The notes under the pieces: model-generated
What the model was told of the DNA's origin: nothing
Seen by the model: the letters and a program-made list of their open reading frames with translations, nothing else
Databases searched by the model: none
Position numbers and translations under genes: made by a program
Assembly: GCF_003050965.1 (NCBI RefSeq)
Contig: NZ_QAOU01000001.1
Coordinates: forward strand, 496,001-560,000
Direction of reading: 5' to 3'
DNA from: Nitrosospira sp. Nsp2
GTDB lineage: Bacteria; Pseudomonadota; Gammaproteobacteria; Burkholderiales; Nitrosomonadaceae
Length of the DNA stretch: 64,000 bases
Shown here: positions 38,569 through 47,549 of the stretch, piece by piece
Numbering within the stretch: the first letter of the stretch is position 1
Layout of the letters: every line of letters begins with the position of its first letter

Positions 38569-40268
38569 ACGGGAACAGGCCCAATGAGGCAGGGAACACA
38601 GGGGATACGGGGGAAACCACCCACTTGGACGAACCAATACCCGTACCTCAAAAGGTGCGCCAAAAAGATTGGGTTCCTTCATTAATCTGGTTCATTCCCA
38701 TACTTGCCGCCATTATTGGGATTTCGCTTGCGGTTAATACCATAATCCAGCGCGGCCCGGAGATTACGATAATGTTTAGTTCCGGAGAGGGGTTGGAAGC
38801 GGGCAAGACCAAGGTTAAGTATAAAGAAGTTGAAATTGGCCTCGTGCAATCCGTCACCCTTAGTGAGGACCGCTCTTATGTTCTGGTGCGGGTGCAGTTA
38901 AAAAAAGAAGCCAAGAGCTTTACCGCAGCCGATAGCCGATTCTGGGTTGTTCGCCCCCGGGTGGCGCTATCGGGGGTATCGGAACTGAGCACCCTGCTAT
39001 TCGGACCGTATATAGGCGCCGAGGCGGGTGTTGCAAGTGAAAAAAAAGCTACGTTTGCGGGACTGGAGTCGCCGCCGGTCGTTACGCGCGACGCCTCCGG
39101 CAAACAATATGTCTTGCATACCGCCGATATCGGCTCACTGGATATCGGCGCGCCCGTTTATTACCGCCGCATAAAGGTGGGACAGGTCATTGCGTATCAT
39201 CTCGATGACGATGGCAAAGGCATTACCGTACGTATATTCGTTAATACCCCTTATGACAGGCTTGTCGGTGTCAATACGCGCTTCTGGCACGCCAGCGGCA
39301 TTGAAATGCAACTAAGTCCCGCTGGTTTCTCGCTTCAAACCCAATCGCTCGCTTCCATTGTGCTCGGGGGTCTCTCGTTCCAGGCGCCAGACGGAGGCTC
39401 TGGTCCTAAAGCCGCGGAAAATACTGCGTTCACCTTGGCGGCAAACCACGCTGAAGCGTTGACAGAAAAAGATGGAGAGCCCAGGATGGTATTGCTCAAT
39501 TTCAAGCAATCGGTGCGCGGGTTGACGCCTGGCGCGGAGATAAGCTTTCGCGGCGTCGTCCTCGGGAAGGTCAAATCGGTTGGAATCGAATATGACAGCA
39601 GCCAAAAAGAATTCGTCATGCCGGTGCTGGGAGAAGTCTATCCTGCACGTCTAAGCGGAACGGTCGCTGTTGATGAGGGAAAGCAGCCAGCCCATACGCC
39701 GCAGCAACGTCTGCAATCGATGTTGGACCGTGGTCTGGTCGCGCAACTACGAACGGCTAATCTTCTGACCGGCCACGCGTTTATTGCCCTGGATTTTTTT
39801 CCTAAAGGGTTTCCATCGAAGGTTGCAAAAAAAGCAGGGCCGCCCGGTGCGGATGTGAGCGCTCCCGGTACACTTATCGAGTTGCCGACCATCCCTGGTG
39901 GTTCCGATGAAATTCAGGCGCAGATTGCGGAAATAACGCGCAAGGTCAGTAAAGTCCCGTTCGATCAAATAGGGGACGACTTGCAGCAATCTTTACGTGC
40001 GTTCAAGCAAACGCTGGACAGGGCGGGACAACTGACGGCACAGTTGAATAACGATGTTGCACCAGAAATTGCCGGCGCGATGAAGGACGTGCGTAAATCG
40101 CTGGGTGCGGTGGAACGGACCCTGGCGGAAGATGCCCCGTTGCAGCAGGATTTGCGCGAGACTTTACAGGAACTGGCGCGTGCCGCTGCTTCGTTGAGAG
40201 TTCTGACAGACTATCTGGAGCGTCATCCGGAAGCGATAATCCGGGGTAAGCGGGAGGACAAGCCTTGA
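38565..40268 (+). CDS. pqiB: MCE-domain intermembrane lipid transport protein PqiB
   Basis: A 567-residue periplasmic protein with one N-terminal membrane anchor (LIWFIPILAAIIGISLAV) and three MCE domains: EGLEAGKTKVKYKEVEIGLV, IGSLDIGAPVYYRRIKVGQV and VRGLTPGAEISFRGVVLGKV. A long helical C-terminal region (about 450-550) would form the needle that carries lipids across the periplasm. The GTG at 38565 overlaps the pqiA stop by four bases and is chosen for that reason over an in-frame ATG at 38529. Length is close to E. coli PqiB (546). Confidence 0.94.
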   Translation: MNGNRPNEAGNTGDTGETTHLDEPIPVPQKVRQKDWVPSLIWFIPILAAIIGISLAVNTIIQRGPEITIMFSSGEGLEAGKTKVKYKEVEIGLVQSVTLSEDRSYVLVRVQLKKEAKSFTAADSRFWVVRPRVALSGVSELSTLLFGPYIGAEAGVASEKKATFAGLESPPVVTRDASGKQYVLHTADIGSLDIGAPVYYRRIKVGQVIAYHLDDDGKGITVRIFVNTPYDRLVGVNTRFWHASGIEMQLSPAGFSLQTQSLASIVLGGLSFQAPDGGSGPKAAENTAFTLAANHAEALTEKDGEPRMVLLNFKQSVRGLTPGAEISFRGVVLGKVKSVGIEYDSSQKEFVMPVLGEVYPARLSGTVAVDEGKQPAHTPQQRLQSMLDRGLVAQLRTANLLTGHAFIALDFFPKGFPSKVAKKAGPPGADVSAPGTLIELPTIPGGSDEIQAQIAEITRKVSKVPFDQIGDDLQQSLRAFKQTLDRAGQLTAQLNNDVAPEIAGAMKDVRKSLGAVERTLAEDAPLQQDLRETLQELARAAASLRVLTDYLERHPEAIIRGKREDKP

Positions 40269-40930
40269 AATTCTCGCCCGGTTCAATCTCAATCTGTTTA
40301 CTGGCTGCGTTGGCCCTGGCCGCCGGTTGTGCCTCGGTAGGGGAAAAAACGAGATTTTATACGTTATCGGTGCCATCTGATATACGGGAGAAGGACCCAT
40401 ATCCAGGATATTCGGCTACGCCGATTTTTATTGAGGTAATGCCGGTCAGCATACCGGAGCGGCTTGCCCGTCCGCAGCTTGTCGTCAGTATCAAGGGTCA
40501 GGAAGGTGAACTCCTGGTTCTTGAACAGGCCCGGTGGTCTTCCCCTTTTAATCACGAACTGCGGGATGCTCTTGCCGCGGCCATCGCGGGAAAAATTGGC
40601 GCGATAAAAGTGATCCGGGGTGGCCGGCTACCCGGTCAACCGGTCTATCGTATTGCGGTTGAACTTAGCCAATTCAATGCAACGATCGGCGGCAGGGTTA
40701 ACGCGAGGTTTGACTGGACAATCACGAGTTCGACTCAGGGACGTAGCGCGGCCTGTTATTCGGCGATATCGGAGGCAGCGGGCCGCGATGTCGAAAGCCT
40801 GGTCAAAGGTATTCAAGATGTGGTTGCCACTGCCGCGGGAAGAATAGCGGAGAATCTCGGGGAGCTGAATGGCGGTGGAGCGGCAACCTGCGGCCCACAA
40901 AAAATAATGGATGATAATGCCGGAGGCTAA
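40265..40930 (+). CDS. pqiC: PqiC-like outer-membrane lipoprotein
   Basis: A 221-residue lipoprotein (lipobox LAAGC, Cys22) of the ABC-transport auxiliary family. RFYTLSVPSD after the anchor and the IEVMPVSIPERLARPQLVV segment match PqiC, which holds the distal end of the PqiB needle at the outer membrane. The start is a TTG that overlaps the pqiB stop by four bases (TTGA), the third such overlap in this operon. It is the last of the four pqi genes. Confidence 0.9.
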   Translation: MKFSPGSISICLLAALALAAGCASVGEKTRFYTLSVPSDIREKDPYPGYSATPIFIEVMPVSIPERLARPQLVVSIKGQEGELLVLEQARWSSPFNHELRDALAAAIAGKIGAIKVIRGGRLPGQPVYRIAVELSQFNATIGGRVNARFDWTITSSTQGRSAACYSAISEAAGRDVESLVKGIQDVVATAAGRIAENLGELNGGGAATCGPQKIMDDNAGG

Positions 40931-41336
40931 CGGCAAAGCGAAATCAGGTATCCAGCCGCCTTTTTAATACTGTTCCGACTTATCCGATTGGCGGCCCCGA
41001 TATCTTCCGCCGGAATACTCGCGGACAGCGATTTGCACTGTACCGCTTGGCGTGGCCCTCATGCTGACGATCCAGCGTTGGCGCAGGAACACGGGTTTCT
41101 GCTGTTCTCTTCGGTTGCAGCGACAGGTGCGGCTAGGTATTATCAACAGTTCCAGCAGCTGTGCCACTTCTACTCGAGCACAACACCCATCTTTGCAAGC
41201 CCTGGTTTGCCGTACCGCTGAATCGGCAATTTAGCAACTCGACGACCATGCGGCGAGGGGGACTCGAAATGATTGCGGTCGGAAATGCCCTTAAATCCTG
41301 CTATCAGGGTCTTCCGCCGCGTGGTCTCATTGAGCC
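40931..41336. other. Intergenic region between pqiC and tamA
   Basis: About 405 bases with no supported gene; short frames on both strands have no recognisable motif. The tam promoter is probably here, but no clear pair of boxes stands out. The distance suggests that tam is expressed separately from pqi. Confidence 0.4.
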
Positions 41337-43133
41337 ATGTTTATCACCCCCTACTTTCCCCGTTTTCGCTCAGCGCCCATCTCGATACCGGTACTCATGC
41401 CGGTATTGCTTTGTCTGACGCTAGCGCTAACGATCGGGACGGCTGAGGCGCAACTGTTCTGGAAAAAGAAACCCGCTCCCTCCATCACTATAAACGCGCC
41501 TGAACCGGTCAAAAGTTTGCTGCAGACGCACTTCCAGGCTCCGGCTGCGCCACTTACGGATGAATTCGCGCGTGCCGCTTTCGAGCGGCGGGCTCATCGC
41601 GAGATCAGGGAGCTTCTCGCGACCGAAGGCTATTTCAACCCGACGATAGCGGTTCTTCCGGCTCCGCCTGACAAGCCGCCAGTACTTGAGGTCATTCCGG
41701 GCCCTCAAACCCTGGTTGCCGTAATCAGTATCGAAGTCAAGGGTGACCTGGCAATCAAAGAACCGGGGCGGCTTGCGCGGATTGAGAAACTGCGCGCTGC
41801 CTGGCCGTTGCGAACCGGCCAGCCGTTTCGGTCGCTTATGTGGGACGAAGCCAAAGCGCTACTGTTATCCAGCGTGACAAGCGAAGAATATCCCGCGGCG
41901 CAGATTGAGGAAAGCAGGGCGGAAGTCGATGCCGCCTCGTCCCAGGCTCGTCTATGGGTCACGGTGAATTCAGGACCGGCGGTTCGCTATGGACCGCTGA
42001 TCATAAAAGGACTTAGCCGTTATGATGAATCGTTAATAAGAGGCTTGGCGCCGTTTAAAACAGGCGATCCTTATAAGCGGGATGAGTTGCTCGCCTTTCA
42101 GACGAAGCTGCAGAATATGCCCCAATTCAGTTCGGCCGTCGTCCATATCGATACGGACCCGGTCGTGCACCAGGCAGCGCCGGTGGAAGTCGTTTTATCG
42201 GAGGCGCAAACGCAGCGCGTTTCCATTGGCGCCGGCTACAGCTCGAATACCGGCGCACGCGGCGAGATCAATTACACCAACAACAACCTTCTGGATGACG
42301 CTGTGCGCTTCAACAGCGTCTTGCGCCTGGAGCAGAAGCGCCAGACGCTGGCAGCCACCCTCGACAGTGTGCCCAACCAGGCGGGCCGCTGGTTTTCGTT
42401 GGGGGGGACCGCAGAGAGAACATCGATCCAGAACCTTGACACGATCCGGGAAAAAGTAGGCATGGGCCGTAATCAGCTATCCGGCAATACCGAAACGCGG
42501 CTTGCAATAAACTGGCAACGGGAAGACCGCGACCCCAAAGGGGGGGTGCACTCGGTCAATCAAACATTGGCGCTGGATGGGCTGTTGCGCTACCGTTCCG
42601 TGGATAATCCCCTCTTTCCGCGCGATGGCAGCGTGACCGAATTGCGGGTGGCGGGCGGCAGCAAACAGGTCCTCTCCGATCAGGACTTTGTGCGTACTTA
42701 CGCGCGGCATCAGTTCTGGTATCCGGTTGGGGACCGGCATGTCCTGTTCCTGCGGGGAGAGCTCGGCTATACGTTCGCTCCGTCGCGCTTCGGCATACCG
42801 CAGGAATACCTGTTCCGGGCTGGCGGCATCCAGTCGGTCAGAGGCTATCCCTTCCAGAGCCTGGGTGTGCAGGAGGGCAGTGCCGTGGTCGGGGGACGCG
42901 TCCTTGCCACCGCAACCATCGAATACAACCACTGGGTTACCCAGAACTGGGGTGCTGCCATATTTACCGATATCGGGGATGCCGCCGATACCTGGCATCG
43001 GCTGGATCCTGTTGTCGGCTATGGCGGCGGAATTCGCTGGCGCAGCCCGGTAGGCCCGCTCGCGCTGGATCTCGCCCGAGGTCATCGCGACGGCAAACTG
43101 CGGATGCACTTTTCCATTGCCGTGGCGTTCTAA
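41337..43133 (+). CDS. tamA: Translocation and assembly module subunit TamA (Omp85 family)
   Basis: A 598-residue outer-membrane protein. A signal peptide (cleavage near GTAEAQ, about residue 38) is followed by POTRA domains (about 45-270, VRYGPLIIKGLSRYDESLI in the last) and a 16-strand Omp85 barrel with the VRGYPFQSLG motif in loop L6 and a C-terminal aromatic residue. TamA and TamB together span the envelope. tamB follows 23 bases later in the same orientation. Confidence 0.94.
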   Translation: MFITPYFPRFRSAPISIPVLMPVLLCLTLALTIGTAEAQLFWKKKPAPSITINAPEPVKSLLQTHFQAPAAPLTDEFARAAFERRAHREIRELLATEGYFNPTIAVLPAPPDKPPVLEVIPGPQTLVAVISIEVKGDLAIKEPGRLARIEKLRAAWPLRTGQPFRSLMWDEAKALLLSSVTSEEYPAAQIEESRAEVDAASSQARLWVTVNSGPAVRYGPLIIKGLSRYDESLIRGLAPFKTGDPYKRDELLAFQTKLQNMPQFSSAVVHIDTDPVVHQAAPVEVVLSEAQTQRVSIGAGYSSNTGARGEINYTNNNLLDDAVRFNSVLRLEQKRQTLAATLDSVPNQAGRWFSLGGTAERTSIQNLDTIREKVGMGRNQLSGNTETRLAINWQREDRDPKGGVHSVNQTLALDGLLRYRSVDNPLFPRDGSVTELRVAGGSKQVLSDQDFVRTYARHQFWYPVGDRHVLFLRGELGYTFAPSRFGIPQEYLFRAGGIQSVRGYPFQSLGVQEGSAVVGGRVLATATIEYNHWVTQNWGAAIFTDIGDAADTWHRLDPVVGYGGGIRWRSPVGPLALDLARGHRDGKLRMHFSIAVAF

Positions 43134-43156
43134 CCGGCCTGACTGATGAGGCGGAT

Positions 43157-46100
43157 ATGGAACCTTCAATAACGGAAAACCGGTCCCCTAAGTCTGTCAT
43201 GCAGCGATGGCGGCGAGCTGCGCTGCTGGTTTTGATCCTTGTTGCGATGGTTGCGGGCTTCGGTGTCTGGCTGACGGCAAGCACATCCGGTCTGCGATGG
43301 GCCGGGTCGACGGTGTCCCATCTTAGCAACGGCCAGGTATCCATTGAGGGACTGGATGGCACCCTCATGCGATCGGTCACCGCGCGTACCGTGCGCCTGG
43401 GCTCGGACGACCTGCTTGTCGTCGCCCAGAACGTAATATTGAATTGGCAGCCGAGTTCCCTGAAGTCGGGGCTGCTGGAGATTACATCCCTGGCGATGGA
43501 AGACCTCGAGATCATCTCTCCGCCTTCTTCGGAGCCTCGGTCTCTTCCCCAAACCCTTGAGTTGCCTGTTGGCGTCAGGTTACACAAGCTCGGTATCGGC
43601 GCCTTGCGCGTATTGCCCGCGGAAGGCGGGAAGCCGGATTTTGCCGCAACTCAACTCGCCGCCAGCTTCTTTAGCGACGGCAGCCATCATCGGGTGCCCG
43701 AACTGCGCGTCCGGCTGGATTTTGGTGCCTTGGCCGCCTCGGGCGAGATCGCGGGGACCGAACCCTTCAGCTTGAGCGCTCGCATGGAGCTGGAGGGTTT
43801 GGCTTTACCGGGTGCGACGCAAGCGCAACAAAGCCGTATCTCCGCCATTGTCCGCGGCAGCCTTGGACAGCTGGACGTAAAGGCAGACGGAGAAGGTGGC
43901 GGGCTGATGGGTGAAGCCCAGGCGCAGCTGCGGCCGTACGACCCGCTCAAGATTGCACGTCTACGCATGGCGGTGAATGGCCTTGATCCTCATGCTTTCT
44001 CGCCGGCGGCACCGGAAGCCAGGCTCGACCTGGAAGCCGATCTGCGAGAAAACACTGCCGGTGAGCTTGAAGGACGCCTCAGCGGTAAGAACCGCGGTGC
44101 GAGGCCACTTGATCAGGGTGGCCTGCCGCTACTCGAAATGGATGCGGATGCTCTGATTTCCGCAGAGTTGTTGCAGCTTGACGGCCTGCTGCTGGCACTA
44201 CCGAACGGGGGGAAGATCACAGGCAATGTATCCTGGCGGCACAAGCGGGGCTCTGCTTCCGGGCATCTGCGGGTGATTAGCCTGGATCCAGCGCGACTTG
44301 ATACCCGTCTGCGTACCGGGCGTATTGACGGGACAATGAAGCTGAGCGGCGATGCAAAAAGGCAAGAGGGTATTCTGACGCTCACGGACAAAAACCTGAA
44401 ACTCGATGTGACTCTCGCGAAGGACGCGGAAACGCTCAGCCTGGAAAAGCTGCATCTCAGGCATGGCCGGGCGGCGGCCCTGACAGGCAGCGGGAAGCTC
44501 GGCTTGGACGTGCCCCGTTCTTTCAATTTCGAAGGCAGCCTTCAACACTTCGATGTTTCCGCCTTCTTGCAGGTCCCCCGGACAAGTCTCAACGCAACGT
44601 TGAAGGTTGCCGGCGAGCTCGAGTCTCCTTCCGCAGCGGGACCGGCAGCTAAGGTTGACTTCAGGATGGGGAATAGCCAGATAGCGGAACACGCGGTCAC
44701 GGGCGATGGCCGCATCGAATTTTCTGGCCGCGACCTGGCGACGGCGCGGGGCTCCGGAGAAGTCGAGTTGCGGTTGGGTCTGAACCAGTTGGTGGCGCGT
44801 GGCGGGATCGGCCATAAGGGCGACCAGCTACTACTGAGCCTTGTCGCCCCCAAGCTTGCGCAAATCGGGTTGGGGCTGCGCGGGTCTCTCGATGCCGAGG
44901 TGGTAATGCAAACCGGGGTTACCGATTTCGGGCGACCCGGTCAGAAATTGCCCGATATACGCTTCAGCGCCGAAGGGAAAAGCCTGTCCTTTCGCGGAGA
45001 TCACAAGCTCGCCGCCTTCTCCGCAAATGGGTCGCTGCGGGGTGAGGAGATCGCCTTGACAGCGTCACTCAAGGATTATGGGACCGCTCAAAAGACTGTT
45101 TTGCAAACTCTTGAGCTGGAGATGAGGGGGCTCAGCCGGGAGCACGAGCTGGTATCTACAGCCCGGCTGGGCGAAAACCAGAACCTGGACCTGAAAATCA
45201 GCGGAGGACTGCATGAATCGCTGCAGAAACTGCAGGGGTGGCGGGATGCCCGGTGGACAGGCAAGCTGGCCGAGCTGTCGGGCAACGGTCAATTCACGTT
45301 CCGGATGAAAGATAGCGCTCCTCTGGAAGTGGCCGCCAATCAGCTTTCGCTGGGCACAGCAAGCATTGCCATCGCGGGCGGTAATATAAACATCAACCAC
45401 ATTGTATGGACGCCGCAGACTTGGAACAGCAAGGGCGATTTTAGTCGCATCGGATTGCGTCCGCGGATCAGCCAAATGGAAGGCGGAGGCGGAGGTGAGG
45501 CGGAAGCGGCCGGGGAACGTGAGCAGATGCTTCGGCTGGGGGGCGAATGGGATATTGCCTCCTCCGCTGCGCAACTGAGCGGCGCGGTACGCGTGGCGCG
45601 CGAAAGTGGCGATTGGGTATTGCCGGGAGAACCTCCATTTTCTCTTGGACTGCAAACGCTTGAGATGTCCGCGCGTGCCGGTGATGGGAAAGTGGCGGGC
45701 GAATTGAAAGCGCAGGGAAAGCGTCTGGGCCTGGTGAGTGCAAGCGTTGCGGTTCCGATAACGCGATCGGATGATAGCGCCCTCAAGTGGACAGTAGCGC
45801 CTGAAGCGCCGCTCAGCGGCAGCATATCGGTCAACATGGAGGATATCTCCTGGGCAGGGGCAGCATTCGGAAACGACAATAACCTCAGGACCGGCGGCCA
45901 ACTGGCATTGCAGTCCGATGTGGTGGGCACGCTGAACCGGCCGCGCCTTCAAGGCCGCATACGCGGCGACAATCTGGCGGTGGCTCTGTTGGACCAGGGC
46001 GTATGGCTCGAGCATGGAACGCTGGCGGCGCATTTCGACCAGGAATCAGTGCATATGGACGCCCTGCACTTCAGCGCTCCGCATCAGCCCATGCCCAAGG

Positions 46101-47128
46101 ACTCCTTGCTCAAAAATTTGAAGCTGGAAAAAGGTCCCGGCACCTTGCGCGCAGCCGGTGACATCGACCTGACGGGCCAGCGCGGTAATCTGGAAATCAC
46201 CGCCAGCCTGTTGCCGCTGGCGCAGCGTCCCGATCGCTGGATTATTGCTTCCGGGAACGGTCGCGCAACGCTGGAAAACAACATGCTCACCTTACGGGGC
46301 GCGCTCGCTGCCGACGCCGGTCTTCTCGCCCAGCCTACTGCTGGACGCCCGCATTTGCCGGATGATGTCGTCGTTATCGGGAAGGATACGAATGGGGGGG
46401 CGCAACCCGATCGTAAGGGGCTGCGGATCGATGTGGAGGCCCGTCTCGATCTTGGTGAGCGCTTCTATATACGCGCTTCTGGTCTTCAGGGGCGGCTGGA
46501 CGGGGAGTTGCAGCTGCGGGGAGAGCCGGGGCGACCCCTGCGCGCCACGGGAACCATAGCCGCGCGCGATACAAAGTTTGAGGCCTACGGTCAAAATCTC
46601 GTGGTCGAGCGCGGGATCGTAAATTTCCAGGGTCCAATCGACGATCCCGCGTTGAACGTGCTTGCCCTGCGCAAGGGACTGCCGGTGGAAGCGGGCGTGG
46701 AGGTTACCGGCACCGTGCGTCTACCTAAAGTACGACTCGTTTCGACGCCTAACGTGCCTGATATGGAAAAGCTGTCCTGGATCGCGCTGGGCCGCGCCCC
46801 CGGAGGAAAGACGGATGCGTCGCTGTTGCTCGCGGCCGCGAGCTCCATCATGGGGGGGCAGGCCGGGGGTGTGATGGAGAAAATCAGCCGGACAATCGGG
46901 GTGGATGAGCTCTCCATCCGCCAGTCAGGAATCGACCCGCTAATGGGGCAGGTTGGCGTGATAGGCAAGCGCCTGTCGGACCGGGCCTATATCACCTATG
47001 AGCAGGGATTGATGGCGGTGGCAGGGGTGACGAAACTGACGTATAACCTGACGCCCAAGATCACTGTAGTAACGCGAGCCGGCCTCGACAACGCAATAGA
47101 CCTACTCTACACGCTGCGTTTCGATTGA
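43157..47128 (+). CDS. tamB: Translocation and assembly module TamB (AsmA-like)
   Basis: A 1323-residue periplasm-spanning protein with one N-terminal membrane helix (AALLVLILVAMVAGFGVWLT). The middle is long beta-rich repetitive sequence expected to fold as a hydrophobic-groove taco, and the C-terminal DUF490 domain ends in the aromatic motif LLYTLRFD. AsmA-like proteins of this kind carry phospholipids to the outer membrane. GAGG lies before ATG 43157. A decayed second copy of its last 100 bases occurs about 220 bases downstream. Confidence 0.95.
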   Translation: MEPSITENRSPKSVMQRWRRAALLVLILVAMVAGFGVWLTASTSGLRWAGSTVSHLSNGQVSIEGLDGTLMRSVTARTVRLGSDDLLVVAQNVILNWQPSSLKSGLLEITSLAMEDLEIISPPSSEPRSLPQTLELPVGVRLHKLGIGALRVLPAEGGKPDFAATQLAASFFSDGSHHRVPELRVRLDFGALAASGEIAGTEPFSLSARMELEGLALPGATQAQQSRISAIVRGSLGQLDVKADGEGGGLMGEAQAQLRPYDPLKIARLRMAVNGLDPHAFSPAAPEARLDLEADLRENTAGELEGRLSGKNRGARPLDQGGLPLLEMDADALISAELLQLDGLLLALPNGGKITGNVSWRHKRGSASGHLRVISLDPARLDTRLRTGRIDGTMKLSGDAKRQEGILTLTDKNLKLDVTLAKDAETLSLEKLHLRHGRAAALTGSGKLGLDVPRSFNFEGSLQHFDVSAFLQVPRTSLNATLKVAGELESPSAAGPAAKVDFRMGNSQIAEHAVTGDGRIEFSGRDLATARGSGEVELRLGLNQLVARGGIGHKGDQLLLSLVAPKLAQIGLGLRGSLDAEVVMQTGVTDFGRPGQKLPDIRFSAEGKSLSFRGDHKLAAFSANGSLRGEEIALTASLKDYGTAQKTVLQTLELEMRGLSREHELVSTARLGENQNLDLKISGGLHESLQKLQGWRDARWTGKLAELSGNGQFTFRMKDSAPLEVAANQLSLGTASIAIAGGNININHIVWTPQTWNSKGDFSRIGLRPRISQMEGGGGGEAEAAGEREQMLRLGGEWDIASSAAQLSGAVRVARESGDWVLPGEPPFSLGLQTLEMSARAGDGKVAGELKAQGKRLGLVSASVAVPITRSDDSALKWTVAPEAPLSGSISVNMEDISWAGAAFGNDNNLRTGGQLALQSDVVGTLNRPRLQGRIRGDNLAVALLDQGVWLEHGTLAAHFDQESVHMDALHFSAPHQPMPKDSLLKNLKLEKGPGTLRAAGDIDLTGQRGNLEITASLLPLAQRPDRWIIASGNGRATLENNMLTLRGALAADAGLLAQPTAGRPHLPDDVVVIGKDTNGGAQPDRKGLRIDVEARLDLGERFYIRASGLQGRLDGELQLRGEPGRPLRATGTIAARDTKFEAYGQNLVVERGIVNFQGPIDDPALNVLALRKGLPVEAGVEVTGTVRLPKVRLVSTPNVPDMEKLSWIALGRAPGGKTDASLLLAAASSIMGGQAGGVMEKISRTIGVDELSIRQSGIDPLMGQVGVIGKRLSDRAYITYEQGLMAVAGVTKLTYNLTPKITVVTRAGLDNAIDLLYTLRFD

Positions 47129-47549
47129 AGGCAGCATTGCTTTGGTTGCGGGAAATACAATCGGGAGGCACATCCAATTCCCCTGTTAAGGAGGCGCCGG
47201 ATCGATAGCGATTGCGTATTCCCTAAAGAGACGCCTGTTTCTCAGTTACCCCTGCCGATAAGCTCTATTGGTCCGGTTATCGAACTCTTAGGTAACGTAT
47301 TCTTCTTGTTACTCCCCTTCGGTTACTTTTTAGTGAGGCGATTTACGGTGACGAAACTGAACCTGAACCTATAACCTGACCACAAGATCACGTGGCAACG
47401 AGAGCGCCCTCAACAACGCAATAGATGTGCTATATATGCTGCGTTTAGATTGACCTGGAGCGCGGGTCGAGCCGCGGCATCCCGTCTCGCCACATCCGCA
47501 CACGCCAATGAGCCCGAGGGTGCGTGGCATTAAGCCATAAGCCAGAGGT
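47129..47549. other. Intergenic region downstream of tamB
   Basis: About 420 bases without an intact gene. It contains the decayed tamB tail described separately. The rest, between it and tamB, shows no match to the tamB end. Confidence 0.5.
47347..47453 (+). pseudogene. Decayed duplicate of the tamB 3' end
   Basis: From GGTGACGAAACTGA to GATTGA this segment aligns with the tamB end (47026-47128) over its whole length with small insertions and deletions. ACAACGCAATAGA and GCTGCGTTT are identical blocks. The indels break the frame: a TAA stops the copy after eight codons. It is too short to encode anything. Confidence 0.8.

Noticed and set aside
40964-41167. 67-codon minus-strand frame between pqiC and tamA, possible gene remnant
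   Set aside because: The C-terminal part looks faintly like a DNA-binding domain of integrases, but too short and weak to support.
45065-46033. 322-codon minus-strand open frame inside tamB
   Set aside because: It lies opposite tamB, whose frame is well supported by repeats and ends; a typical shadow in GC-rich DNA.
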